A stretch of 64,000 bases of DNA from Embiotoca jacksoni. Lineage: Eukaryota; Chordata; Actinopteri; Embiotocidae. The stretch spans positions 2,538,501 through 2,602,500 of the forward strand of contig JAKOON010000013.1 of NCBI GenBank assembly GCA_022577435.1, in the 5' to 3' direction. The position numbers and the translations under genes were made by a program. Below the pieces are notes generated by a model that did no database searches, was not told the DNA's origin, and saw only the letters and a program-made list of their open reading frames with translations. Positions 48,509-59,570 of this stretch are shown here, one piece after another (within the stretch, counting starts at the first letter, position 1; each line of letters begins with the position of its first letter).

Positions 48509-50070
48509 ATGCCAAAGACGGGTCAACCAGACTCCTACTGGGCAGGTGTCATGCTCCTGTACGCCCAGGGGAAGTTTACTTTCTCCACAGGCAAGAGACC
48601 AGGGATGAGGAGATGGAGGGCTGTCGTTGAACGCTTTGACTCCTGTCCTTTGACTCCTGTGTTCAATCAGTTTGTCAGAAACTTTGACATCTTTGGCAAA
48701 CGGATTGATTTTAAACGTGGATATCATGAGGTAGGTGGTGATATTTAATTGATTCAACCTGTGCTAGGGTTTTATTAACTATATTAACTGAAATATTTCC
48801 ACCGGAAAATGCGTTGTTTTCTTATTGGTTGTGCTTAAATTGTTTCACAGCGTGAATTCAAAATTCAGTACATGTGTTGTCAGGCTGAGTAAAAATGTGA
48901 ACTCTTTTCTCCCAGTCAACTGAGCAGCCGGAGTCCACGGCAAGAACCTCGCAAAGCCGTGAGAGTCAGCCGGGCGGTTCCAGAGCTGGAGGCCAGATGC
49001 CACCACACCGCTCCACAGGGCACCTCAGCAACCAACGAGCCCGCTGGACAGACCACTTCAGGGACTCCTTCAGCATCAGCGACGCCGGACACACTCGCAT
49101 GCTGTTTGTGTAGCAGAGTAGTGAGTAGTGAGGATTACTCTCAGCACTTGTCTGACTTCCACGTTGAAGAGTGCCGTGAGCAGTGTGGTGTGAAGGTCTG
49201 GGGGGCAATTGGACTGATACAGCACATAGAGACAGTCCATGTTTTTGCGAGTCCTGCAGATCTGAACACTTCAATTGTGGATCCACCTGCTGCTACTCCT
49301 ACAGCATCACTGGCTCACAATACTGCTGTACAAGGCCCACTTTACATCACAGGTACCACACAACCCACAAGCGCCACACACACATGTAATACTGAATAAT
49401 AAGATGGGATACTGATCTTTTCATCCATGCACAGACTGTTCATGACTCACGGCCAGGCTGCCCACAGACCTGATGCGAACAGGATCGCTGAGTGTGTCGC
49501 GTTCAGACTTTTTAAAGAGTTTAGGGAAGCCAGAAATCAGCCAAAAGACTCGAAGGGAAAAAACTTTTGGCAATCCGCAGTCAATTGTTATGACATACTG
49601 TCATATTAAACAGCTCATGGAAGACTGCAGAGAGATACTGGAACAGACCAACCTGGTGCTGGTGACAGTAAACAACACCAGTGTCCTTCTGGTAAGTTAT
49701 TTTTTGTGCTCCATTTCTTCAAACTTATTTTTAAATTATACAAACAATCATAACAAACAGTGGGTCAATTATTACAGCAGACTGAAAAAAACACCAATTT
49801 TTCTCCAGGCTACATGATCGACAAAAAAGAACCGATCGTGATACCTCGCTTCAAGGAGTACAGCTTCCCCAGCAGGTCAATTTGGCTGAGGAATCCGTCC
49901 TGGAGGCCAGGGACCTCCCATCTGAGCCCGTGCAATATGGACACGCAACCACAGAATTCAAGGAACCTGAAAACCGTGAGGGTGAGGCAGTGAGTCGCAG
50001 ACGCAACAGACCCAGACCAGTGTCTGCTACTGCACAGAGATTCTGGAGGAGCTGCACCACATTTGATTGA
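48509..50070 (+). pseudogene. Frame-broken gene relic with two C2H2-like fingers, unassigned
   Basis: Four exon-like blocks follow one another. Block 48509-48727 (MPKTGQPDSYWAG..., donor GTAGGT) precedes an acceptor at 48915. The frame from 48917 on contains CLCSRVVSSEDYSQHLSDFH and, from 49172, a second C-x3-C-x12-H-x4-H finger. Block 49433-49691 has a shift near an A6 run at 49558: RLFKEFREARN before it, then MEDCREILEQTNLVLVTVNN and donor GTAAGT. The last block, 49810-50070, ends AQRFWRSCTTFD and TGA. The phase between blocks 1 and 2 also disagrees. It resembles a multi-copy uncharacterised fish gene, but I cannot name it. It may be a transposon-derived gene. Confidence 0.45.
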
Positions 50071-50446
50071 TTGATGAAAACACCCAATCTACAAAGTCTA
50101 AATGTCAAAAGTTGTTTATTGTGTGTGTATGAGTGCTCGTCGTATGATGGACTATCAGTGTGTGATAGTGTGATAATGCTTGCCCGATGTGTTCATTGTG
50201 GTTTCTTTGGAGTTCTCCGTGTAACCACACCCAGGTAGCACATTTTCACTCTTATCTCCCATCTCCTGATGGCTGGCGGCCATTTGTCAGATTTATTGCA
50301 TGTTCCCTGTCTTGCCTCGTGCTCCCCTCCCCTCTCCCCATACTATTCCTACACCCCCCTCTCCCTCTCCCCATGGTATAAATACTTATAAACCTCCCTG
50401 GCCATTGTGTTTCCCAGTATTATCAGCTTGACATTCCTTCACTGCT

Positions 50447-50448
<2 letters not shown>

Positions 50449-50483
<35 letters not shown>
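50449..50483 (+). repeat. (GT)n microsatellite, copy B
   Basis: About 17 GT units, the shorter allele of the tract at 42109. Confidence 0.95.
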
Positions 50484-50484
<1 letters not shown>

Positions 50485-51189
50485 CCTTCATGACATGATC
50501 AGTTTTGCCTCCAGCTAAGAGAAAATAATGGAAGTACTTGTGTAAGATTGCAGTCTGAAGGGGCAGAGAAGGCATAAAGCCCTCATTGTGCTCTTCATGT
50601 AGGAAAGATCAGGGTCACTGATGGAAACATAAACAGCTGAGTCATGTCCTCTCCCAAGACTGTCCCAGAGGGATGACATCATAAGAAAGTGACTCACAAA
50701 GATTTTAATAACCACATGACATAAGTTTTGCCTCCAGCTAACTCTCTGCTTGTGTCCTGCCCCGGCCGGTTTGTGCCAGTTACATGTCCCCATGCCACCT
50801 AAGCCTCTGCTCATCCACCCTGCAGTCTCCAGAAGAAATTGCCTGGGCAGCTAATTATGACAGAACCACAGACAGCTGAGTCATGTCCTCTCGCAAGACT
50901 GTCGCAGAGGGATGACGTCATAAGAAAGTGATGCACAAACATTTTACTGCACAGCAAAAATAAAAATAAAACAACACCACTCATTTTCTAATAGAGATGC
51001 TTTAATAGCAATGATAGAAAATAGTTAAAGAGAAATAAAGTCAAAGCAAGCAGGGTTACAGAGTGACTTGTGATACAGTACAAAGCTACACACACACAAT
51101 GTCTGCACCGCTTCACAATATAATGCAATCAAGTACATCCCGTGTACAGTTGAAACTGATGTTTAAATTACGTAGATTGAAATTACAGA

Positions 51190-51420
51190 TTCAGATGTCA
51201 AGATGGGAAGAGGGGTGGAGAGGTGGAGAGTGGGCAACCAAATTGGGGAGGCGCAGGGGGAGGGGAAGGGATGGATGTGGAGGAGAAACTGAGAGGTGGA
51301 AAAGTGTAAAGTGGCAAGATGGGAGGAGGGGTGGAGAAGTGTAAACTTGGCAAAGTGGGAGGAGGGGTATAGAAGTGGAAAAGCAAAGTGTAGAGGCACG
51401 GGGGAGGGCGGGGTGGAGAC
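51190..51420 (+). repeat. GA-rich minisatellite, copy B
   Basis: The same unit family as at 42660, with additional units of the type 'GGAGGAGGGGTGGAGAAGTG'. Confidence 0.85.
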
Positions 51421-52816
51421 CAGTGTGGAGGAGAAAAAAAAGTCTCAATGTCAAGTTTTGATCCTAAACTTCCAAATCTGACGAGATAAAAACATCAGTT
51501 TCACTTCAACAGGACAAACTACGTTCACAAAATACTGTTTAGAATTTAATTAATTTAAACTCGTATTTATTTATAAGTCTTATCATTATCAAACATTTAG
51601 TAAAAAAAAACATGAATACACCTGTGTATAGGTGTATATTCATCGTGATAATTAAGACATAGAGCTGTGTTTTAAATAAATCGATTTCCACCAAAATAAT
51701 ACAATACGATTAATAAAATCATCTGATCCAAATATGTGCCTTTTTTTTTTAGTGGCTTTAAACTGTGGACGCATGAAGCTTTAGTCACGCTAATCTACCG
51801 TGAACCGACCACGACGTCTGAGAGAAAATGATCGTGGTGGACGCCGTTCCACTGAAGGCACTGGATGTAAAAACTGTGAAGAACTCGCATCTCCGAAACC
51901 ATTTAATGAGGTATCAACAGTCTGTAGTAAAAAAGACGTAGGCCGTTACATCCTTGTTAAAAAAGAAAAGGACGGCTTCCTGAGCGTTAGCTGGAACCAC
52001 ATTACGTTTTTCACGAATGTTTTAGTAAAGAGGCAGTCCCATGAGTCGCACTAACTTTCCAAACCTTTGGAAAGGTGTCCTTTATAATACATTGCATAAG
52101 AACGACATGCATAGTTAATACATTGGAATGGCACTTGTTGGTGTTGAATAAAAAGTGCATTGATGTAAGTGCTTTGGGGGTCTGTGCTCAATGTAAACGT
52201 CTGATTGGGAATCGTACGAAAATCTGAGGCGACACTCCTCTTAAAATATGTAACAGTGCTGTACTTGGCATAGACATTTTTAATTCGCTACACATGATTA
52301 TCAAAAAGCAAAGAAATGACTAACTGAGAAGGTTTCGGGTCCACGTCGGAGGGGTTGTTGTAATGCTAGTGGAGAGCTCTGGCGCCCCATCGCGGCTTCG
52401 GTCAAACTGCAGAACATCTGATTTCTTTTTCAAATCGGATCTTTTGGACGGATTGTCGGTTATTTGCAAGTCAGCGAATCGGATCTGGTGTGTCCAGACT
52501 TCACCAGCCTTTATCTGTTTTGGTTGCTGTGGTAACGACATACGCGTAGCTACGCTGGTTTCGTGGCTGTCAGTCTGAACGAGGCCTGTGAGTCTGCAAC
52601 ACAGATTAGGTTCTCAAAGACACAGTAGGCTACATACATGGTGTTCTGTTTGGACCTGGGGAACTGCATTGTTACTGGTCTTGGTTCTGTAAGTGCACTT
52701 TCTAGTGTTGCAGAGAGACCGTCGGCCTCAAAATCCTTCCTTGCAAAAGTTATTGAAAAGCACAAATTGGCTGTGGAAGTCAGGTTTCAATAACATTTGG
52801 GTTTGTTTTTTTTGCA

Positions 52817-53488
52817 AGACAAAGTTTAGTAACCGAACTGAAATGCTGCTTTATAAAACATAACGGAAAGCTGAGACGGTTGCTGGTGTTTGAGAAGAAA
52901 CAAAAGTTTGCCACTGAGTCTGAGCTTAAACAGGACATCAGGACAAACTGGAGGAATGTTCAGAAGAAGCAGTAGATTATTGTTAAGAATATTTGAATGC
53001 AGAGTGAGAACAGCTTTGAGTTTTAGCGTCAATGTAGAAGTACTATTGAAACAGTAAAGTGAAGCTTGCACGTGGATTCCACCGAGCACGGGTCTGTGAC
53101 TTTATGACTCCGCAGGTAAACTGAATGATTTTGCAACTATAATTTACATACAGTGCATTTTTGTGTCCTACTTGAAAGAGCAGTGAATAGTTAGACGTTG
53201 ATGTAGTGATGTGATGTACGACCAGGAGCCGCAGTGTGGTATTTTAAAAACCGGTGTGCTCCTGCGCAACTTCCGTCAAAAATGCACTCCACGTTTATTT
53301 TCGGCAAAGCGGAACACGGTGGTTCGGACGCGCGCTGCTCGCGTCTGGTGGTTTAAAAAGCTTTGTAAAATAGCAGCGATCAGCTACTGGTGGCCGTGTC
53401 GGAGCCGGAACAAGACACAGCCAGTCCCGGTGGAAGCCGAGCCTTTATACAGCAAAGGCAGTTGACTAATAAAATGGATATATTGAAT
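52817..53488 (+). other. Copy B-specific insertion, origin unknown
   Basis: The sequence is absent from copy A, where the flanks join at 43835. Its left part is open on the + strand (VTELKCCFIKHNGKLRRLLV to a TAG at about 52977) and a second frame is open at 53211-53465. No terminal repeats are recognised. It may be captured genomic or exon sequence. Confidence 0.4.
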
Positions 53489-53544
53489 ATACTTGGGGCA
53501 CTGCCACCAGATTAACTGGATGGAAACATCCTTCTAGCCACGCT

Positions 53545-53972
53545 ATGCCCAGCCCCTGCTGCCTCCGGCGTGGTCGACGCCCCGCCTCCGGCTCCTGCTG
53601 CCTCCGGCTCCTGCTGCCTCCGGCTCCTGCTGCCTCCGGCGGGGTCGTCGCCCCACCTACGGCTCCTGCTGCCTCCGACGTGGTCGACGCCCCGCCACCG
53701 GCCCCTGCTGCCTCTGTCGCGGTCGACGCCCCGCCTCCGGCTCCTGCTGCCTCCAACGCGGTCGTCGCCCCGCCTCCGGCTCCGTCCTCCTGGGAGGTCG
53801 ACGCCCCGCCTCCGGCTCCTGCTGCCTCTGTCGCGGTCGACGCCCCGCCTCCGGCTCCTGCTGCCTCTGTCGCGGTCGACGCCCCGCCTCCGGCTCCTGC
53901 TGCCTCCAACGCGGTCGTCGCCCCGCCTCCGGCTCCGTCCTCCTGGGAGGTCGACGCCCCGCCTCCGGCTCC
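53545..53972 (-). repeat. GC-rich 36/39-base coding-phase minisatellite
   Basis: Units of 39 (GCTCCTGCTGCCTCTGTCGC and onward) and 36 bases (GCTCCGTCCTCCTGGGAGGT and onward) alternate, preceded by shorter 15-base units. Because the main units are multiples of three, several frames stay open on both strands. In the frame of the copy B gene it reads repeats of EPEAGRRPRQRQQ. Confidence 0.9.
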
Positions 53973-55887
53973 ACGACTTGGAGATTGTTCTGCAGCATCA
54001 TGAAAAGGAGTATTTCACCTCTGCGTGCAAACAACAACAGAGATTTATTAGAAAACATGTCAGATCAGGGCAGTCAGTGATTTCCATACTTCATATCAAA
54101 TGCGATTAACAATACTGTACCTGCGAATGGCCAGAATGAAAGCGCGTGGCCCATTATACCCCAGAACCCAAACCACGAAAACGATCAACACACTCCAGTG
54201 GTTGCGGGGAGTCGCTATGAAGAGCACACAGTTCGTCAGTTAATACACAGAAAAACAGATAACGGTTTATTTTATGTCAATTCTTACCTAATTTAAATTG
54301 AAATCTACACAACAAGGAGCCACGTAGGCCTCTTAAAGAAGTTCAACATGTTGGTCGTGCACCTAGTCTATTGCATCAGCCCCGACTGGCCCTTATATCT
54401 GGTGCACGTGAGGGTGATAGGTCAGATTGGGTGCTCACTTTCTTACTCTAAATCTGAATCTAACTCTTAGCAAGAAAGCAAAAAGTGTATTTGTCCTTGG
54501 AAATGTTCATCTTGTGACCTTGTGTCAACTTCCATGTGTTAGACTGTAAGACTGTCAGACTCATCACACTTTTAAAAACCCACTTCCTGTCCTGAACAGA
54601 TTGTGTAGATAATACACACTTACCAGCTCCACTCTAACTGGGACTAAGAGGGGGTCATACTTACAAATGTCAAATAAACAGGGCTACATGACTAGACAGC
54701 AATTAAATGGAAAGTGATATGAGGTGCATTCTTTACAATTTTTGCAACCGCAGTGTTCACTCACTGTAAGATTATGTCATGTGTCCCTAATTCCTGTTTA
54801 CTGATTAACTGAGTCTGAGACTTTATGCGTTCCAGCTCAGTTCAGATCACGTTTCACATCTGAGTCTTATCTGATTTTTAGGTAACCTCTTCTCCAATGT
54901 AACTCTGTTACAAATCTTATTTATAATTAGTTTCCTGTAGTTGTTTCTGACCTCCTTTCTTCTGATGCACAGTCTTTTCAATGCAGGTGGCTGGAAAAAA
55001 GGAGACACTCTTACATCAGAACACTGATTCAAGTAAAATATATTTAACGTCAAAATAAATAAAGAAAACTAAACATTAAGATGGAAATGGAAATAAATAC
55101 AGTGTACAGTGTTTCCCTTGGGGCAGACAGCCATCCCGCCCCGCTTATCGCTTAAACTTTAGGCTTTTACTCCACGTTTTTTACAGTCATGTAACGAGTG
55201 TAGTTCATCAACTTGGGTGACGTTCACCTGTGTCTACCTTCTGTGTCTCTGTGTTAGCAAAGCACAGACCCTTCATTAAAAACACAGACCCGCAGCAGAG
55301 CAGAGAAACACACAAATTAGTGCGACTTTCAGTGACAGAAAAACACATGAGCGAGTCACACACTGAGCTGAAATGAAACAGGTGTGCAGCAAGTAAGTAA
55401 ACATAACTGCAGGCCCGCCCTCCCAAGACAATGGTATGGGAAACACATTATAAACTACCTGTGACGTGATAAGAAAACAGATACTTACTGAAACAGTTCA
55501 CAGTGTATTCATATCCCTGAGCAGAAATAAAAGAAGAGATGATTGTTAAGCAGAATGATGCTTTCAGGCTCCCCACTTCGGCTGAAATGCCACGTGTCGG
55601 GTTAAAAGTAATTGAAGAGGAATCTAAAACTCATAATCTCTCATAATCTCCCTCACAATCAATAGGGATTAGACTGTAACTCTCCACATTAACATGCCAT
55701 GTTCACACTTTTAGATGCCCCTCCTGATGCGCCAGCACACGTTCCTAAAGTCAACAGGTGGAAGATGACAAAATCACAGCAGCAACGCAATCAAAATCAG
55801 AAATTAAGATTGAATAGAGAGTGACCTCCAGAAACACTGGAATCAAAAGATCTACATTTAAAACAAGCTCATGAATCACATGAAAAT

Positions 55888-56030
55888 GGTCTGAACTCGT
55901 ACAGCACTTTTTTACAAGCGCTTTACAGTTTGCCACCCATTCACCTACTCATACACAAATGTTAGGGTTTCATTATCTTACCCAAAGACACTTTGGCATG
56001 TGGACAGGAGGACCAGGGGATCAAAACATT
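55888..56030 (-). repeat. LINE-tail-like repeat, copy B
   Basis: The counterpart of 45925-46065, sharing 'GCTTTACAGTTTGCCACCCA' and 'CCCAAAGACACTTTGGCATG'. Confidence 0.6.
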
Positions 56031-56504
56031 TTTTGAGAGATTTACCTGCAATTCATCTGTGTGACTCAGTATTTGTCAAGCACATGACTGCAACTGCAAA
56101 CGTGTGTCACATACTACCCAGGCAACGTCAACATTATTCGTTTCACTGTCTTGCTTTTCGTCCTGCGTCACGTCAAAATGTTTGTCATGAGAAACGTTTA
56201 TCTAAGATGGTGTTGTGCCCTGGGATTTTTAAAATTTAGAGACGCCTCATGTCAGAAAAACAAATAATCTGAAAAGGCTAAACTGAGCACCTCTGGCTTG
56301 TGTGACTTACGTTGCTGTCGCTCCACGAGTACGTGCAGTCGGTTCCCTCGAGCTTGGGGATGCTATAACGGGTCCCTCCAGGCTCCTGAGTGACATTGCA
56401 AGGAATGTCTTGTGCAAAGCAGAGCTGTACTACGACAGCTGGGAAAGACAAGACAAAAACATCAGCAGAAGCGTGATTTGGCCGTGGCCTTTATTCCAGG
56501 TATA

Positions 56505-57659
56505 CAGTGGGTACGGAAAGTATTCAGACCCCTTTAAATTTTTCACTCTTTGTTTCATTGCAGCCATTTTCTAAAATCAAAAAAGTTCATTTTATTTCTC
56601 ATTAATGTACACTCAGCACCCCATCTTGACAGAAAAAAACAGAAATGTAGAAATTTGTGCAAATTTATTAAAAAAGAAAAACTGAAATATCACATGGTCA
56701 TAAGTATTCAGACCCTTTGCTGTGACATTCATATTTAACTCACATGCTGTCCATTTCTTCTTATCCTCCTTGAGATGGTTCTACTCTTTCATTGGAGTCC
56801 AGCTGTGTTTAATTAAACTGATTGGACTTGATTAGGAAAGGCACACACCTGTCTATATAAGACCTTACAGCTCACAGTGCATGTCAGAGCAAATGAGAAT
56901 CATGAGGTCGAAGGAACTGTCCAAGGAGCTCAGAGACAGAATTGTGGCAAGGCACAGATCTGGCCAAGGTTACAAAATAATTTCTGCAGCACTCAAGGTT
57001 CCTAAGAGCACAGTGGCCTCCATAATCCTTAAATGGAAGAAGTTTGGGACGACCAGAACTCTTCCTAGACCTGGCCGTCCAGCCAAACTGAGCAATCGTG
57101 GGAGAAGAGCCTTGGTGAGAGAGGTAAAGAAGAACCCAAAGATCACTGTGGCTGAGCTCCAGAGATGCACTAGGGAGATGGGAGAAAGTTCCACAAAGTC
57201 AACTATCACTGCAGCCCTCCACCAGTCGGGGCTTTATGGCAGAGTGGCCCGACGGAAGCCTCTCCTCAGTGCAAGACATATGAAAGCCCGCATAGAGTTT
57301 GCCAAAAAACACATGAAGGACTCCCAGACTATGAGAAATAAGATTCTCTGGTCTGATGAGACCAAGATTGAACTTTTTGGCGTTAATTCTAAGCGGTATG
57401 TGTGGAGAAAACCAGGCACTGCTCATCACCTGCCCAATACAATCCCAACAGTGAAACATGGTGGTGGCAGCATCATGCTATGGGGGTGTTTTTCAGCTGC
57501 AGGGACAGGAAGACTGGTTGCAATTGAAGGAAAGATGAATGCGGCCAAGTACAGAGATATCCTGGAAGAAAACCTCTTCCAGAGTGCTCTGGACCTCAGA
57601 CTGGGCCGAAGGTTCACCTTCCAACAAGACAATGACCCTAAGCACACAGCTAAAATAAC
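56505..57659 (+). mobile_element. Tc1/mariner element, 3'-truncated
   Basis: The left terminal repeat starts CAGTGGGTACGGAAAGTATT next to a TA (56503-56504) inside intron 1 of copy B. The element breaks off within its transposase gene at about 57659, where copy A sequence resumes at 'AAATTTGACAATGCTCCC'. No right terminal repeat exists. It lies opposite to the host gene and is absent from copy A, so it arrived after, or was lost from A since, the duplication. Confidence 0.92.
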
Positions 57660-57708
57660 AAATTTGACAATGCTCCCTACTCAAGACTCCCATCATCATA
57701 TTAAGTAA
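56881..57708 (+). pseudogene. Tc1-like transposase, C-terminally truncated
   Basis: The frame of 275 codons has no internal stop. It shows the N-terminal paired-like helix-turn-helix (RDRIVARHRSGQGYKIISAA, then KVPKSTVASIILKWKKFG), the GRPAKLS linker, the HMKARIEFAKKHM segment, the first catalytic Asp in WSDETK and the second in QQDNDPKHTAK. The region with the third acidic residue of the DD34E triad is gone. The last 16 codons are host DNA (NLTMLPTQDS...). It is about 65-70 residues short of the family's usual 340, so it cannot be active. Confidence 0.93.
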
Positions 57709-58559
57709 TCCGTTAGTTGGCTTACTGTGTTACTTAAGTATACTCCATGGAAATCAGTTATTCAACACAAAATGAGTTTCAGTCACACCGCACTGCACCA
57801 GAGCCTCGAAATTGTGCCCAAAGTTTTCTTAGCTGCTTTGACTTCATACCAAATATTTCCAATGGCTTTTAATCTTCCCTGCGCCACCTCCTGGAGAATC
57901 ATTTTATTTTACAGAAATGGCCCATGCGCTTCTGTCTGGTGCGGAGTCACTGTAAAGCCCGAGAGGTCTGACCTGGTTCACTTTTACGCACGATCTGGTG
58001 TTCCCCGCTGCTACCATCACTTTAGAGAGTTTAATTTCCAGTATTAGTTCATTCATTGCGTTAATTAATGCGCCCTGCATGTTTCCTCGTTTGTGATTTG
58101 CTCAATTTACTTTAATCTCTTGGGGGAAGTTGCATTTGTTTTAATTGTCTGATGTTTGCGGAGAACTGGTTTGTACAGGACATAACTGTACAAGCCTATA
58201 GGCTATAAATGAAGTTGGTCTGTCCTAACCTGAAGCTGCAGACTCTCGGAGAGTGATGCACCATCACAGAAGAAATGCTATGGCTCAACAATAAATATAA
58301 TAATAATTAAAAAAAGACATCCAATAAATTAGTCCTCGAGTAGCGTGTTGTAAAGCTTGGATTAATTAAACCTATTTGTGAATCCCCCCTCTAAAAGGAG
58401 GAACAGAGAGGGCAGCTTCAGTTGTGACTCATCTGATTCAATAACCTACATATCTCTCCGGTGTACATCAGATAAACCACTGCACACAGATAACTCACTC
58501 TAATCTATTTGCGGGCTATGTCGCTATAATTATTCAATAAAAAGTTCTAGTAAACTTAC

Positions 58560-58593
58560 CGGAGATCAACAGGTGACATGTAAACTGCGTCAT
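58560..58593 (-). CDS. Copy B exon 1
   Basis: It matches copy A exon 1 with the same ATG choice and donor GTAAGT. Confidence 0.5.
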
Positions 58594-58788
58594 CCTGGCA
58601 AAACAAAAACCTGCTCCGTGCATAGCGATGAACTCCAGCTGCCGATGAATGAATGGCCGTATGCCGCATGTCTTTCTCAGGGTTCAGTGTATTTCCAGCT
58701 TGAAAGGAAGCTATGAGGACGTCTACCGGCTGCCGTTCTCCTTCATCCACGACACGCGTCCCTTCTGATAAGTGCAACGTCACTCGAG

Positions 58789-58797
58789 CCTTTTATA
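58789..58797 (-). promoter_or_regulatory. TATA box TATAAAAGG, copy B
   Basis: This consensus TATA lies about 170-200 bases upstream of the candidate start codons, leaving room for a 5'UTR of about 140 bases. Confidence 0.6.
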
Positions 58798-58814
58798 GGA
58801 AAGCTGCGGTCTTG

Positions 58815-58826
58815 GGGCACGTGCCC
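58815..58826. promoter_or_regulatory. GGGCACGTGCCC palindrome, copy B
   Basis: The same palindrome as in copy A, 18 bases upstream of the TATA box. Confidence 0.5.
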
Positions 58827-59039
58827 AGTCACCCCTGTCAGTCTCCTCCTTGTTTCCACTGAAACAACATGCTGATAATGATAAATCTATTGTCTTTGAC
58901 TCGGCTACCACCTGCTGTTGTCGTTAGGTACTGACAGGCATAAAGTGTATTATAACTGGTATCTGTCATATTTTAGCCAGAATATTTTTTTTTTTTAAAC
59001 CATTTCATATTTTCCAATGGAAAATTAATCAAAAATGTT

Positions 59040-59324
59040 TTTTTTCCCAAACCTCGTCATCCAACTTGATTCCAACTTACTGACACTGGTTTTACACTTT
59101 TTTTTTTTTTTTTAATTTTTTTAATTTATGGTCAATACACCTGACTTTCATTAAATTTGTTCTAATATTTGAGAAAAAAAAGTGAAAATTGTAAATTATT
59201 TTTATTATAATGGTAATAAAACTGTAATTTCTTGATGGATTATCACAGACTGGTATCTGTCATATTTAGGCAGTCCCATGAGTCACACTAACTTTCCAAA
59301 CCTTTGGAAATACAGTTAATACAC
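59040..59324. other. AT-rich spacer in the 1.38-kb unit
   Basis: Poly-T runs plus a fragment 'GGCAGTCCCATGAGTCACAC' related to 43048. No gene. Confidence 0.6.
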
Positions 59325-59570
59325 AGCTAATATTCGTGTTATTGTTTGTTTTACAAGTTAATATTCAGGTTATTGGTGGTTTAAAAAGTTAATATTCAGG
59401 TTATTGGTGGTTTAAAAAGTTAATATTCAGGTTATTGGTGGTTTTACAAGTTAATATTCAGGTTATTGTTTGTTTTACAAGTTAATATTCAGGTTATTGT
59501 TTGTTTTGTAAGTTCATCTTCAGGTTATTAGTAGTTTTACAAGTTGATATTCAGGTTATTATTGGTAAAT
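59325..59570 (+). repeat. 31-base minisatellite, first array
   Basis: About eight units of 'AAGTTAATATTCAGGTTATT' plus a variable 11-base part (GGTGGTTTAAA or GTTTGTTTTAC). Confidence 0.9.

Larger units (their letters stand above)
53657..58593 (-). pseudogene. Membrane-protein gene, copy B, damaged
   Basis: Counterparts of the copy A exons are 58593-58560, 56438-56311, 55744-55714 (truncated), 55516-55489, 54990-54952, 54214-54121 and 54020-53657. Exon 3 has lost its 3' 89 bases and its donor, and would read to a TGA eleven bases past the junction. Exon 2 has Tyr to Cys and Cys to Arg changes (LYF to LCF, GTCY to GTRY). The exon 5 donor is weakened to GTCAGA. The helix exon is nine bases longer but phase-compatible. 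The tail exon runs into the minisatellite and gains about 110 Arg/Pro/Glu-rich residues. Skipping exon 3 would still give an open frame, so expression of a short form is possible. I treat it as a probable pseudogene. Confidence 0.6.

Noticed and set aside
53466..53909. Alanine/glycine-rich frame that looks like an antifreeze or silk-type protein
   Set aside because: It is one of several open frames through a minisatellite with units divisible by three. Only the frame continuous with the copy B tail exon has context.
53600..53970. Regular repeats considered as a CRISPR-like array
   Set aside because: Units are contiguous without unique spacers and the DNA is eukaryotic.
57199..57459. Minus-strand frames opposite the Tc1-like transposase
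   Set aside because: Shadows of a well-identified transposase frame.
58556..58783. Minus-strand 75-codon frame over the first exon in B and C
   Set aside because: It lies in another frame from the signal-peptide exon, crosses the splice donor, and its copy in A is disrupted.
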